A stretch of 5,777 bases of DNA from Novosphingobium sp. (GTDB lineage Bacteria; Pseudomonadota; Alphaproteobacteria; Sphingomonadales; Sphingomonadaceae): NCBI GenBank assembly GCA_028697875.1, contig JAQVEQ010000179.1, positions 1 to 5,777 of the forward strand. Direction: 5' to 3'. A program made the position numbers and the translations under genes. The notes under the pieces were generated by a model. It saw nothing but the letters and a program-made list of their open reading frames with translations, was not told where the DNA came from and did no database searches. Shown piece by piece: positions 1-4,897 of the stretch (positions within the stretch are counted from its first letter, which is position 1; every line of letters starts with the position of its first letter).

Positions 1-1
1 G

Positions 2-649
2 GACGGACGGCTGCGGCCCGACGCGATGGTGCGCATCCCCGGCGGCAAGATGCTGGTAATCGACGCCAAGGTCTCGCTCAACGCCTACCAGGCCGCGTTC
101 GAGGCCGACAACGACGAGGCGCGCGAGGCCGCGCTGGCCGAACATGTCCGTTCGATGCGCACCCATGTCCAGCAGCTCGGCGCCAAGAGCTACCAGAGCC
201 AGTTCGAGGAAGCGCCCGATTACGTCGTCATGTTCGTGCCGGGCGAGCATTTCGTCGCCGCCGCGCTCGAACACGATCCCGAGTTGTGGAACTTTGCCTT
301 CGACAAGCGGGTACTGCTGGCGACTCCGACCAATCTCGTCGCCATCGCCCGCACTGTGGCGCAAGTCTGGCGGCAGGACGCGCTGGCGGCGGAAGCGCGC
401 GATATCGGGCGGCTGGCGACCGAGCTTTACGACCGGATCGCAGTGGCGGCAGAACATTTGAAACGGGTCGGTTCTGGACTGGACACGGCGGTCAACAATT
501 ACAATAAGTTCGTCGGCAGCTTCGAACGCAACGTCTTGTCGGCGGCGCGCAAGCTCAAGGACAAGGGAATCGAGACCGGCCGGCGGGAGGCGGAGGAGGT
601 TCCCCTTGTCGAAAGCGCGCCGCGCTATACAGGTGCGCAGGAAGATTAG
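2..649 (+). CDS. rmuC: DNA recombination protein RmuC, C-terminal part (5' end outside window)
   Basis: RmuC proteins are linked to limiting recombination at inverted repeats and are proposed to have a nuclease-like fold; the exact reaction is not well established. The frame is open from base 2 and gives 215 residues ending at TAG 647-649. The family core is plain: LRPDAMVRIPGG followed by VIDAKVSLNAY near residues 4-29, which has a PD...DxK arrangement (Asp7, Asp21, Lys23 of the fragment). It is followed by the conserved block with PDYVVMFVPGE, then LLATPTNLVAIARTVAQVWRQ, and a helical region with ELYDRIAVAAEHL and NNYNKFVGSFERNVL. Full-length RmuC is roughly 450-500 residues, so about half is missing upstream, including the usual N-terminal anchor and coiled coil. 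The internal ATG at 26 is not the true start because the conserved sequence continues before it. The acidic tail (residues after about 190) is variable in the family. The next gene starts 61 bases downstream on the same strand. Confidence 0.93.
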   Translation, partial: DGRLRPDAMVRIPGGKMLVIDAKVSLNAYQAAFEADNDEAREAALAEHVRSMRTHVQQLGAKSYQSQFEEAPDYVVMFVPGEHFVAAALEHDPELWNFAFDKRVLLATPTNLVAIARTVAQVWRQDALAAEARDIGRLATELYDRIAVAAEHLKRVGSGLDTAVNNYNKFVGSFERNVLSAARKLKDKGIETGRREAEEVPLVESAPRYTGAQED

Positions 650-698
650 GATCGACCGGCGGCAGTGCCCGATGGCGCGGTGGCTTGCCCCGGCATTT

Positions 699-702
699 GG
701 AG
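699..702 (+). promoter_or_regulatory. Ribosome binding site that decides the lipoprotein start
   Basis: GGAG at 699-702 lies 8 bases before the ATG at 711 but only 2 bases before the ATG at 705. It therefore favours 711, which also gives a clean lipoprotein signal peptide beginning MKRLTALVLV. Upstream in-frame starts, such as the TTG at 606, would add an arginine-rich stretch before the signal peptide and would overlap rmuC. Confidence 0.6.
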
Positions 703-710
703 CGATGGGA

Positions 711-1427
711 ATGAAACGTTTGACGGCTTTGGTGCTGGTCCTCGCCCTGGGGGCTTGCAAGCAGGACCAGCCCGCCCCTTCGCAGAAGATCGCCGATGCC
801 GCCGACCAGCTGATCGCCAAGGCTTCGGGCACCCAGCCGGCGGTGATGCTGGGCCAGGGCGCTTTCGCCCCGCGCGACGAATGCGCGGACATTCCCGGCG
901 CCAGCGAATTCCGCGAGCGGCTGGCGCAGGCGGTCAGCGACCGCGACGTCGAGGGGCTGGTCGCGCTCGTGGCCAATGACGTGCGGCTCGATTTCGGCGG
1001 CGGGGAAGGGGCGAACCTGCTGCGCGCGCACCTGACCCAGCCGGACCGGACCTTGTGGGACGAGTTGAGCGACCTGCTCGTGCTCGGCTGTGCCAAGAAC
1101 GACCAGGGCGGGATCACTATCCCGTGGTACTTCGATCAGGATTTCGGCGATATCGATCCGGAGAACGGCATGATCGTGACCGGCGAGGATGTCCCGCTGC
1201 TGGCCGCACCGGCGAAGGACGCGGAAGAAGTGCGCAAGCTTTCGTGGGACGTGGCCGAACTTCCCGACTCCCTGCGCCCGGGCGATCCGTTCCAGAAGGT
1301 CATGCTGGCGGACAAGGCCGAAGGCTATGTCGCGACCGACAAGCTCCGCAGCCTGGTCGGCTATCGCCTGATCGCCTCCAGCCGCAACGGCAAGTGGAGC
1401 ATTACGAGCCTGGTTGCGGGCGACTGA
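711..1427 (+). CDS. Predicted outer-membrane lipoprotein with SH3-like C-terminal region, function unknown
   Basis: This is a 238-residue protein whose function I do not recognise. It starts with a lipoprotein signal peptide: MKRL, a hydrophobic stretch of Leu, Val and Ala, then the lipobox LGAC with Cys16 as the lipidated residue. The following KQDQPAP has no Asp at +2, so outer-membrane sorting is likely. Residues about 64-110 (FRERLAQAVSDRDVEGLVALVANDV and on) look like a small helical/NTF2-like module. Residues about 153-216 (GMIVTGEDVPLLAAP ... GYVATDKLRSLVGYRL) resemble a bacterial SH3 fold, with the typical opening that places a Val-Pro-Leu strand and the closing GYV step. The tail ends KWSITSLVAGD. 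Two further cysteines, Cys58 and Cys127, could form a periplasmic disulfide. It may be co-transcribed with rmuC. Its 3' end overlaps the convergent META lipoprotein gene by 26 bases. I am confident it is a real gene; the domain reading is only moderately sure. Confidence 0.85.
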   Translation: MKRLTALVLVLALGACKQDQPAPSQKIADAADQLIAKASGTQPAVMLGQGAFAPRDECADIPGASEFRERLAQAVSDRDVEGLVALVANDVRLDFGGGEGANLLRAHLTQPDRTLWDELSDLLVLGCAKNDQGGITIPWYFDQDFGDIDPENGMIVTGEDVPLLAAPAKDAEEVRKLSWDVAELPDSLRPGDPFQKVMLADKAEGYVATDKLRSLVGYRLIASSRNGKWSITSLVAGD

Positions 1428-1851
1428 CCCGTTCCAGCGTGGCCGAATGGCCGCTGGAACGCAGGACCAGCCGGTCCTTCTCCACGGTCAGCCGGGGCGC
1501 CGCCGACAGCAGCGTCGCGACGGCCTGTTCCTGCGCCCAGACCGGGCCTTCGCAGTACATTTCGGTCTGCGCCAGCGGACCGGCCATGAGCCGCTTGCCT
1601 TCGACGCGCCAAGGGCCGCCCATGCGGTTGCAGCCCATGGTGGCCCCCAACCGGCTTTCGTGGAATTCCAGCCGGGCCGCCCCGGACGCCGGAGCCTTGC
1701 CGTCGATGGTCACGAAGCGCCAGCTGGTGTCCGCCAGCGCGTGATGGGGCTCCGCCTTCACGGCGCAACCGGACAGGGCGGGGGCGGACAGGGCGAGGGC
1801 GGACAGGGCGAAAGCGAACAGGCCGGCGGCGAAGGGCAACGGGAAACGCAT
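1402..1851 (-). CDS. META/HslJ-like domain lipoprotein
   Basis: This is a 149-residue protein with an N-terminal signal peptide ending in the lipobox LSGC, Cys29 being the lipidated residue. The mature part is a single META (DUF306, HslJ-like) domain, a small beta fold found in heat-shock and motility-related periplasmic proteins of ill-defined role. Visible family marks are ADTSWRFVTIDGKAP (residues 40-54), FHESRLGATMGCNRMGGPW (63-81, with the hallmark GCN), and AGPLAQTEMYCEGPVWAQEQAVATLL (90-115), where the family usually has a Met-x-Cys turn. Cys74 and Cys100 are conserved in many members. The chosen ATG at 1851 has GGGGCAGG just upstream (1854-1861); an in-frame ATG at 1863 is possible. 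The hydrophobic core of the signal peptide is built from a 15-base tandem repeat. The gene starts 44 bases after the methyltransferase stop and is the last of the minus-strand series. Its 3' end overlaps the convergent lipoprotein gene. Confidence 0.88.
   Translation of the reverse strand: MRFPLPFAAGLFAFALSALALSAPALSGCAVKAEPHHALADTSWRFVTIDGKAPASGAARLEFHESRLGATMGCNRMGGPWRVEGKRLMAGPLAQTEMYCEGPVWAQEQAVATLLSAAPRLTVEKDRLVLRSSGHSATLERVSRPQPGS
1431..1460 (+). terminator. Strong hairpin after the plus-strand lipoprotein stop
   Basis: GTTCCAGC (1431-1438) pairs perfectly with GCTGGAAC (1453-1460). Inside that, GGCC pairs with GGCC around a GAAT loop, with a 2-base bulge on the left arm, so 12 base pairs form in total. 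It starts 4 bases after the stop codon of the plus-strand gene, the usual place for a terminator. No T-run follows it, so it may be a Rho-dependent or 3'-end-stabilising structure and not a classical intrinsic terminator. It also lies within the minus-strand META gene (about residues 131-141), so it would form in that transcript too. The structure is seen; the role is inferred. Confidence 0.5.
1464..1477 (+). terminator. Small second hairpin with pyrimidine tail
   Basis: GGACC (1464-1468) and GGTCC (1473-1477) form a 5-base-pair stem around AGCC, followed on the plus strand by TTCTCC. It begins 4 bases after the larger hairpin and could act with it to end plus-strand transcription. The stem is short and the tail is only partly T, so on its own this is weak evidence. 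Confidence 0.25.
1771..1830 (-). repeat. 15-base tandem repeat encoding the signal-peptide core
   Basis: Units at 1771-1785, 1786-1800 and 1801-1815 share ggacagggcg plus a 5-base variable end (ggggc, agggc, aaagc). The stretch 1816-1830 is a degenerate fourth unit. Read on the minus strand, the three good units encode AFALS, ALALS and APALS (residues 13-27), which is the hydrophobic core just before the lipobox Cys29. The unit is in frame (5 codons), so changes in copy number would lengthen or shorten the signal peptide without a frameshift. Confidence 0.85.
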
Positions 1852-1895
1852 GACCTGCCCCATACCGGCGGCAGGCTGAGTGGGCGCTGAACGGT

Positions 1896-2723
1896 TCAGC
1901 CTTCCAGCGCGGCCAGCACTTCGTAAGCGAGGACCGCACCCGCAACGGCTGCGTTCAGGCTGTCGGCCCGCCCGCGCATCGGCATGGTCACGCGCAAGTC
2001 GCAGGCCAGTTCGTATTCCTCGGGCAGCCCGCGCGATTCGTTGCCGACCATCAGGAAACAGGGCGCCCGGTAAGGCGCGCCGCGATAGGGCACGGCATCG
2101 CGCAGGGACGCGGCGACCAGCTGGCCCGGCCCGCAGCGCAGCCAGGGGAGGAATTCCTCCCACCGCGCCCGCGCGACTGTCTGGGTGAAGATCGCCCCCA
2201 TGCTCGCCCGTACCGCTTCGACCGAGAAGGGATCGGCGCAATCGTCGATCAGGATCAGCCCGCCCGCGCCGACCGCGTCGCCGGTGCGCAGCATCGTACC
2301 GAGATTGCCGGGATCGCGCAGGGCCTGCGCCACCAGCCAGATCGGCGCGGCATCGCGGTCGATCCGCGCGAGCGAGGTGTCGAATTCGTCGAACACCCCG
2401 GCCACGGCCTGCGGATTGTCCTTGCCGGTGATCTTGGCCAGCACCGCTTCGCCGACTTCGAGCACTTCGCCCCCGGCGGCGATCACGTCGGCTTCCAGCG
2501 CGGCCAGCAGCGGGTGCGGATCGCGCCCTTCGGCCATGACCAGCACTTGCGGCAGCAGCCCGGATTCCCGCGCATCGGTCAGCAGCCGGAGCCCTTCGGC
2601 CATGAAACGTCCCTCGCGCTTGCGCAGGCGCGTGTCGCGCAAGGCGCGCAGGGACTTCACCGTGGGATTGGACAGGCCCGTGATGCTGCGGCGCGCGCCG
2701 GGCCGATGATCGGTATTGCTCAC
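1896..2723 (-). CDS. SpoU/TrmH-family RNA 2'-O-ribose methyltransferase
   Basis: This 275-residue protein is predicted to use S-adenosylmethionine to methylate a ribose 2'-OH in rRNA or tRNA. The N-terminal part (about 15-115: SNPTVKSLRALRDTRLRKREGRFMAEGLRLL) is the substrate-binding domain seen in RlmB-like enzymes. The knotted SPOUT catalytic domain follows with all three motifs: motif 1 DPGNLGTMLRT (137-147; Asn140, Arg146), motif 2 VGNESRGLPEE (226-236; Glu229) and motif 3 VTMPMRGRADSLNAAVAGAVLAYE (245-268; Ser255, Asn257). The length is normal. It starts with GTG at 2723, and that codon shares bases 2720-2723 with the HPr stop (GTGA), with GGGGAAGA directly upstream, so translation is probably coupled to HPr. 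The target nucleotide cannot be told from sequence; RlmB (G2251 of 23S rRNA) and TrmH-type tRNA targets are both possible. The family is certain, the substrate is not. Confidence 0.93.
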   Translation of the reverse strand: MSNTDHRPGARRSITGLSNPTVKSLRALRDTRLRKREGRFMAEGLRLLTDARESGLLPQVLVMAEGRDPHPLLAALEADVIAAGGEVLEVGEAVLAKITGKDNPQAVAGVFDEFDTSLARIDRDAAPIWLVAQALRDPGNLGTMLRTGDAVGAGGLILIDDCADPFSVEAVRASMGAIFTQTVARARWEEFLPWLRCGPGQLVAASLRDAVPYRGAPYRAPCFLMVGNESRGLPEEYELACDLRVTMPMRGRADSLNAAVAGAVLAYEVLAALEG

Positions 2724-3001
2724 TCTTCCCCGAAACCACCCGCTACGAGATCGACCAGTTCGCCCAGCACCGTCTGGGCGTCACCGCCGGTAACGGCGAT
2801 TTCGATCGTGTCGCCCTTGGCCGCGCCCAGCATCATCAGCCCGAGGATCGAACCGCCCGCGGCCATGGCCCCGTCCTTGGCGACGAGCACCTTGGTCCCT
2901 TCGGGAATCCTGCTGACGGCTTCGACGAACTTGGCGCTGGCCCGGGCATGGAGCCCGCGTTTGTTGACGACCACGACCTGTTGTCGGACTTCCTCCCCCA
3001 T
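2720..3001 (-). CDS. ptsH: PTS phosphocarrier protein HPr
   Basis: HPr is the small cytoplasmic phosphocarrier between Enzyme I and EIIA proteins. The 93-residue product has the active-site loop NKRGLHARASAKFV, with His18 as the residue phosphorylated by Enzyme I and Arg20 beside it. The second signature is KDGAMAAGGSILGLMMLGAAKGD, with Ser51 at the position of the regulatory serine (Ser46 in Bacillus numbering) phosphorylated by HprK. A gene for that kinase lies upstream in the same cluster, so both phosphorylation routes are plausible. The length is slightly above the usual 85-90 residues because of short extra ends. The ATG at 3001 has a good Shine-Dalgarno sequence, in line with the high HPr levels such systems need. 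The gene follows the EIIA gene by 26 bases and overlaps the methyltransferase start by 4 bases. No Enzyme I is in the window. Confidence 0.96.
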   Translation of the reverse strand: MGEEVRQQVVVVNKRGLHARASAKFVEAVSRIPEGTKVLVAKDGAMAAGGSILGLMMLGAAKGDTIEIAVTGGDAQTVLGELVDLVAGGFGEE

Positions 3002-3007
3002 TCCTGT

Positions 3008-3014
3008 CCCCCTC
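3008..3014 (-). promoter_or_regulatory. Strong ribosome binding site of ptsH, with an upstream duplicate
   Basis: Read on the minus strand, GAGGGGG (3008-3014) sits 6 bases before the ATG at 3001. A second GAGGGGG occurs 3 bases further upstream (3018-3024). The 26-base gap between the EIIA and HPr genes is almost entirely purine on the mRNA strand. This is the best-looking ribosome binding site in the window and suggests HPr is translated more strongly than its neighbours. Confidence 0.6.
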
Positions 3015-3027
3015 TTGCCCCCTCGGC

Positions 3028-3432
3028 TCAGGCGTCCTGCCCGAGAAATTCGGATGCCACCGTTATGTAATTGCGTCCGGCATCGCGCGCGGCCGCGACC
3101 GCGTCGGTGATCGACATGGCCTTGCGCGCGCCCGCCAGGCGGATCAGCATCGGCAGGTTGATCCCGGCAATGACTTCGACCTTGCCGGCTTCCATCAGCG
3201 AGATGGCGAGGTTGGACGGCGTGCCGCCGAACAGGTCGGTCAGGATGATCGCCCCGTCGCCCGAATCGACCGTGCGAATGGCCTCGCGGATTTCCGCGCG
3301 GCGGGCTTCCATGTCGTCGTTCGGGCCGATGCAGACCGTCGCCACGGCCGATTGCTCGCCCACGACATGTTCCATGGCGTGGACGAATTCATCGGCCAGG
3401 CGGCCATGAGTCACCAGAATCATTCCGATCAT
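3028..3432 (-). CDS. PTS EIIA component, mannose/fructose family (ManX/PtsA type)
   Basis: This is a 134-residue cytoplasmic EIIA of the mannose family. It starts MIGMILVTHGRLADEFVHAME, with His9 in the THG motif as the residue that takes phosphate from HPr. The second hallmark TDLFGGTPSNLA (65-76, with Asp66 near the active site) and GINLPMLIRLAG (90-101) are intact. No IIB, IIC or IID partners are nearby. In alphaproteobacteria such stand-alone EIIA proteins belong to a regulatory PTS that signals by phosphorylation state and does not import sugar; that role is taken from family knowledge. The ATG at 3432 is used. GGAG lies 12 bases away (3445-3448), an unusually long spacing with a T-run between, and the in-frame ATG at 3423 is an alternative start. 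It follows rapZ by 61 bases and precedes ptsH by 26. Confidence 0.93.
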   Translation of the reverse strand: MIGMILVTHGRLADEFVHAMEHVVGEQSAVATVCIGPNDDMEARRAEIREAIRTVDSGDGAIILTDLFGGTPSNLAISLMEAGKVEVIAGINLPMLIRLAGARKAMSITDAVAAARDAGRNYITVASEFLGQDA

Positions 3433-3493
3433 GTAAAAAAACGGCTCCAGTTCGGACTCGGGCCCAGGCGGCGGCCGGGCGTTCCGGCTAGGA
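3433..3493 (-). other. rapZ-EIIA intergenic leader with a T7 run
   Basis: This is the longest gap in the minus-strand series, at 61 bases. On the coding strand it is GC-rich until GGAGCCG, then has seven consecutive T (3435-3441), and ACATG follows almost at once. I find no stable stem ending directly before the T-run, so it is not a convincing intrinsic terminator, and no clear -35/-10 pair. The U-rich stretch just before the start codon may help ribosome (S1) or small-RNA binding; this is inference. Confidence 0.35.
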
Positions 3494-4420
3494 TCATGGC
3501 TGTTGCGGCCCTTCGATCATTTCAGCGGCGCGAGCCCCCAAATTGCGGTGAAGGACAGTGGGCGAAAATCCCGCGGCGCGCAAGGCCCCGGCGACTTCCT
3601 CGGCGACGAAAACCGAACGGTGACGCCCGCCGGTGCAGCCGAAGGCGATGTTGACGTAAGTCTTGCCCTGCTGCTCGTAACGCGGAAGCAGCAGCAGCAG
3701 CAGGTCGCGGATCCGTTCGAAACTCTCGTGATAGGCCGGATCGCGGCGGATATGCGCGCCCACGGCCGGGTCCTTGCCGGTCAATTCGCGCAGTTCCGGG
3801 TCCCAGTGCGGATTGTCGAGAAAGCGCATGTCGAACAGCAGGTCGGCCATCGGCGGCATGCCGCGGGCAAAGCCGAAACTGCTGACCGTGACAGTCATTT
3901 CGCGCGGGGCGGCGTCGGCGAACTGGTCGCGGACGGCCTGTTGCAGGTCGTTGCTCGAAAAATTGGTCGTGGCGATGACCGCGTCGGCCCAGCGCCGCAG
4001 CGGGGCCAGCAGCTCGCGCTCGGCGGCGATCCCGGTGGAAACGGGCTTGCCGTCGGCCAGCGGATGGCGCCTGCGGTTCTCGTTATAGCGGCGTTCCAGT
4101 TCCTGGCCGGAGCAGTCGAGGAACAGGGTCGAGATGACCAGGTCCTCGCGCAGGGCCAGTTCCTTGACCAGGGCGATGATGTCCGCCGGGTCGAACCCGC
4201 GCGTGCGCGTATCGAAACCGATGGCCAGCGGCGCGCGGATGCCTTGCGCGGCACTGTCGCCTTCCTCGCCGATCAGGCGTTCCAGCAGGCGGACCGGGAA
4301 ATTGTCGATCGCTTCCCAGCCGAGATCCTCCAGCACGCGCAGCGCAGTCGTCTTGCCGGCACCCGACATGCCGGTGATCAGCAGGATGCGCTGGCGGTTG
4401 TCAGAGGAATCGCGTTCCAT
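3494..4420 (-). CDS. rapZ: RNase adapter protein / nucleotide-binding protein RapZ
   Basis: RapZ (YvcJ in Bacillus) is a P-loop nucleotide-binding protein. In E. coli it delivers the small RNA GlmZ to RNase E and so controls glucosamine-6-phosphate synthase. The 308-residue product has Walker A GMSGAGKT (17-24), then EAIDNFP (36-42), GFDTRTRGF (68-76), FLDCSGQELERRYNENRRRHPL (100-121), SFGFARGMPPMADLLFDMRFLDNPHW (181-206) and the C-terminal NIAFGCTGGRHRSVFVAEEVA (257-277). All are standard for the family, and the length is normal (about 285-300) with short extra ends. Leucines 240-245 are encoded by five CTG codons and one CTT. The ATG at 4420 has no good Shine-Dalgarno close by. It lies 48 bases after hprK and 61 bases before the EIIA gene. 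In alphaproteobacteria the RNA partners are not those of enterobacteria, so the physiological target here is unknown. Confidence 0.95.
   Translation of the reverse strand: MERDSSDNRQRILLITGMSGAGKTTALRVLEDLGWEAIDNFPVRLLERLIGEEGDSAAQGIRAPLAIGFDTRTRGFDPADIIALVKELALREDLVISTLFLDCSGQELERRYNENRRRHPLADGKPVSTGIAAERELLAPLRRWADAVIATTNFSSNDLQQAVRDQFADAAPREMTVTVSSFGFARGMPPMADLLFDMRFLDNPHWDPELRELTGKDPAVGAHIRRDPAYHESFERIRDLLLLLLPRYEQQGKTYVNIAFGCTGGRHRSVFVAEEVAGALRAAGFSPTVLHRNLGARAAEMIEGPQQP
3687..3703 (-). repeat. CTG trinucleotide run inside rapZ
   Basis: Seventeen bases of AGC repeat on the plus strand (five full units plus AG) read on the coding strand as CTG x5, with a CTT following. They encode the six-leucine run before PRYEQQGKTYVNIAFG. 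It is a short in-frame microsatellite in a helix that is usually Leu-rich in the family. Confidence 0.75.
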
Positions 4421-4468
4421 CGCCGGGTCTGTGCCCCCAAGGCGGCGGAAAGGGAAGGGGGATAAAGG
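4421..4468 (-). other. hprK-rapZ intergenic leader, pyrimidine-rich
   Basis: On the coding strand these 48 bases begin with a pyrimidine tract (CCTTTATCCCCCTTCCCTTT) and later contain TTGGGGGCACAG. The CCCCC (plus-strand GGGGG 4457-4461) and GGGGG (plus-strand CCCCC 4434-4438) could pair across an 18-base loop. The GGGGG is the only Shine-Dalgarno-like sequence for rapZ and lies 13 bases before its ATG, so such pairing would mask it. Only the bases are seen; regulation is speculative. Confidence 0.3.
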
Positions 4469-4897
4469 TTAAGTCCCATAAAGGCGCAAGGCCGCTTCCG
4501 CGCGCAGGGCCAGCACCGGACTGTCCGGCCACAGGCGCAGCAGCGGCAGGCGCAGGCCGAGCAGTTCGGTACTTTCGGGCGCATCGACGAAGCGCGGGGC
4601 GTCAGGGATGAGCCGCAGGACGAGCGCGACGGGCGCTTCGGTGCAAGGCATCGTCACCAGGCCGAGATTGCGGATTTCGAGCAGTCCCGCCGTGTTCGGC
4701 GGCGGCGCGGCCCACAACCGGCCGCCGCGCACCGACAGGGCAACGCCGTCGTCGCCGACCAGGGTTGCCCCCCGGTCGATCAGGGCGAGGGCGAGGCTCG
4801 ACTTGCCGCTACCCGGTTCGCCTTCGATCAGGATGGCCTTGCGCGCCTCCGGTTCGCCGAGCGCGACGCAGGTGGCCTGGTAAAGCGCGGCGTTCAT
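4469..4897 (-). CDS. hprK: HPr kinase/phosphorylase, short alphaproteobacterial form (HprK)
   Basis: HprK phosphorylates HPr on its regulatory serine. The 142-residue product corresponds only to the C-terminal catalytic domain of the roughly 310-residue Firmicute enzyme, the usual form in alphaproteobacteria. Walker A GEPGSGKS is at residues 26-33 (Lys32), the acidic pair GDD of LVGDDGVAL is near 45-47, and GLLEIRNLGLV (68-78) matches the HprK signature around Glu-Ile-Arg, with Asn where Gly is common. The C-terminal part ESTELLGLRLPLLRLW follows the family pattern. I chose the ATG at 4897 because it overlaps the chvG stop as ATGA (4894-4897). A GTG 12 bases upstream (4909) would add four residues. 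The Shine-Dalgarno is weak, so translation is probably coupled to the kinase gene. Its likely substrate HPr is encoded three genes downstream. Whether the short form also dephosphorylates HPr cannot be read from the sequence. Confidence 0.92.
   Translation of the reverse strand: MNAALYQATCVALGEPEARKAILIEGEPGSGKSSLALALIDRGATLVGDDGVALSVRGGRLWAAPPPNTAGLLEIRNLGLVTMPCTEAPVALVLRLIPDAPRFVDAPESTELLGLRLPLLRLWPDSPVLALRAEAALRLYGT

Noticed and set aside
606..631. Possible promoter TTGTCG ... TATACA before the lipoprotein gene
   Set aside because: The spacing is only 14 bases and the elements lie within rmuC coding sequence, so it does not meet the usual sigma-70 layout.
26..649. rmuC starting at ATG 26 as a complete short gene
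   Set aside because: The conserved RmuC sequence DGRLRPDA is already in frame before this ATG and the frame is open to the window edge, so the gene is truncated by the window and not short.
555..1031. A 158-codon minus-strand open frame opposite the rmuC tail and the lipoprotein start
   Set aside because: It is a shadow of two supported plus-strand genes, with proline-rich low-complexity sequence at its end and no family features.
1055..1744. A 229-codon plus-strand open frame over the convergent region
   Set aside because: It overlaps the lipoprotein gene in another frame and the META gene antisense. Its composition is Arg/Pro/Gly-rich and it has no motif or plausible ribosome binding site.
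1402..2739. A 445-codon minus-strand open frame covering the methyltransferase and the META gene
   Set aside because: Its first two thirds are Arg/Ala/Gly-rich out-of-frame translation of the methyltransferase. Only the last 149 residues, from ATG 1851, are a real protein with its own signal peptide and upstream ribosome binding sequence.
3433..3493. Intrinsic terminator between rapZ and the EIIA gene because of the T7 run
   Set aside because: No stable stem ends directly before the T-run, and the run is only two bases from the EIIA start codon, so a terminator there would be inside the translation initiation region.
3503..4465. A 320-codon plus-strand open frame antisense to rapZ
   Set aside because: It lies exactly opposite a fully conserved rapZ. 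Long antisense frames are expected in GC-rich DNA with strong third-position bias, and the peptide shows no recognisable motif.
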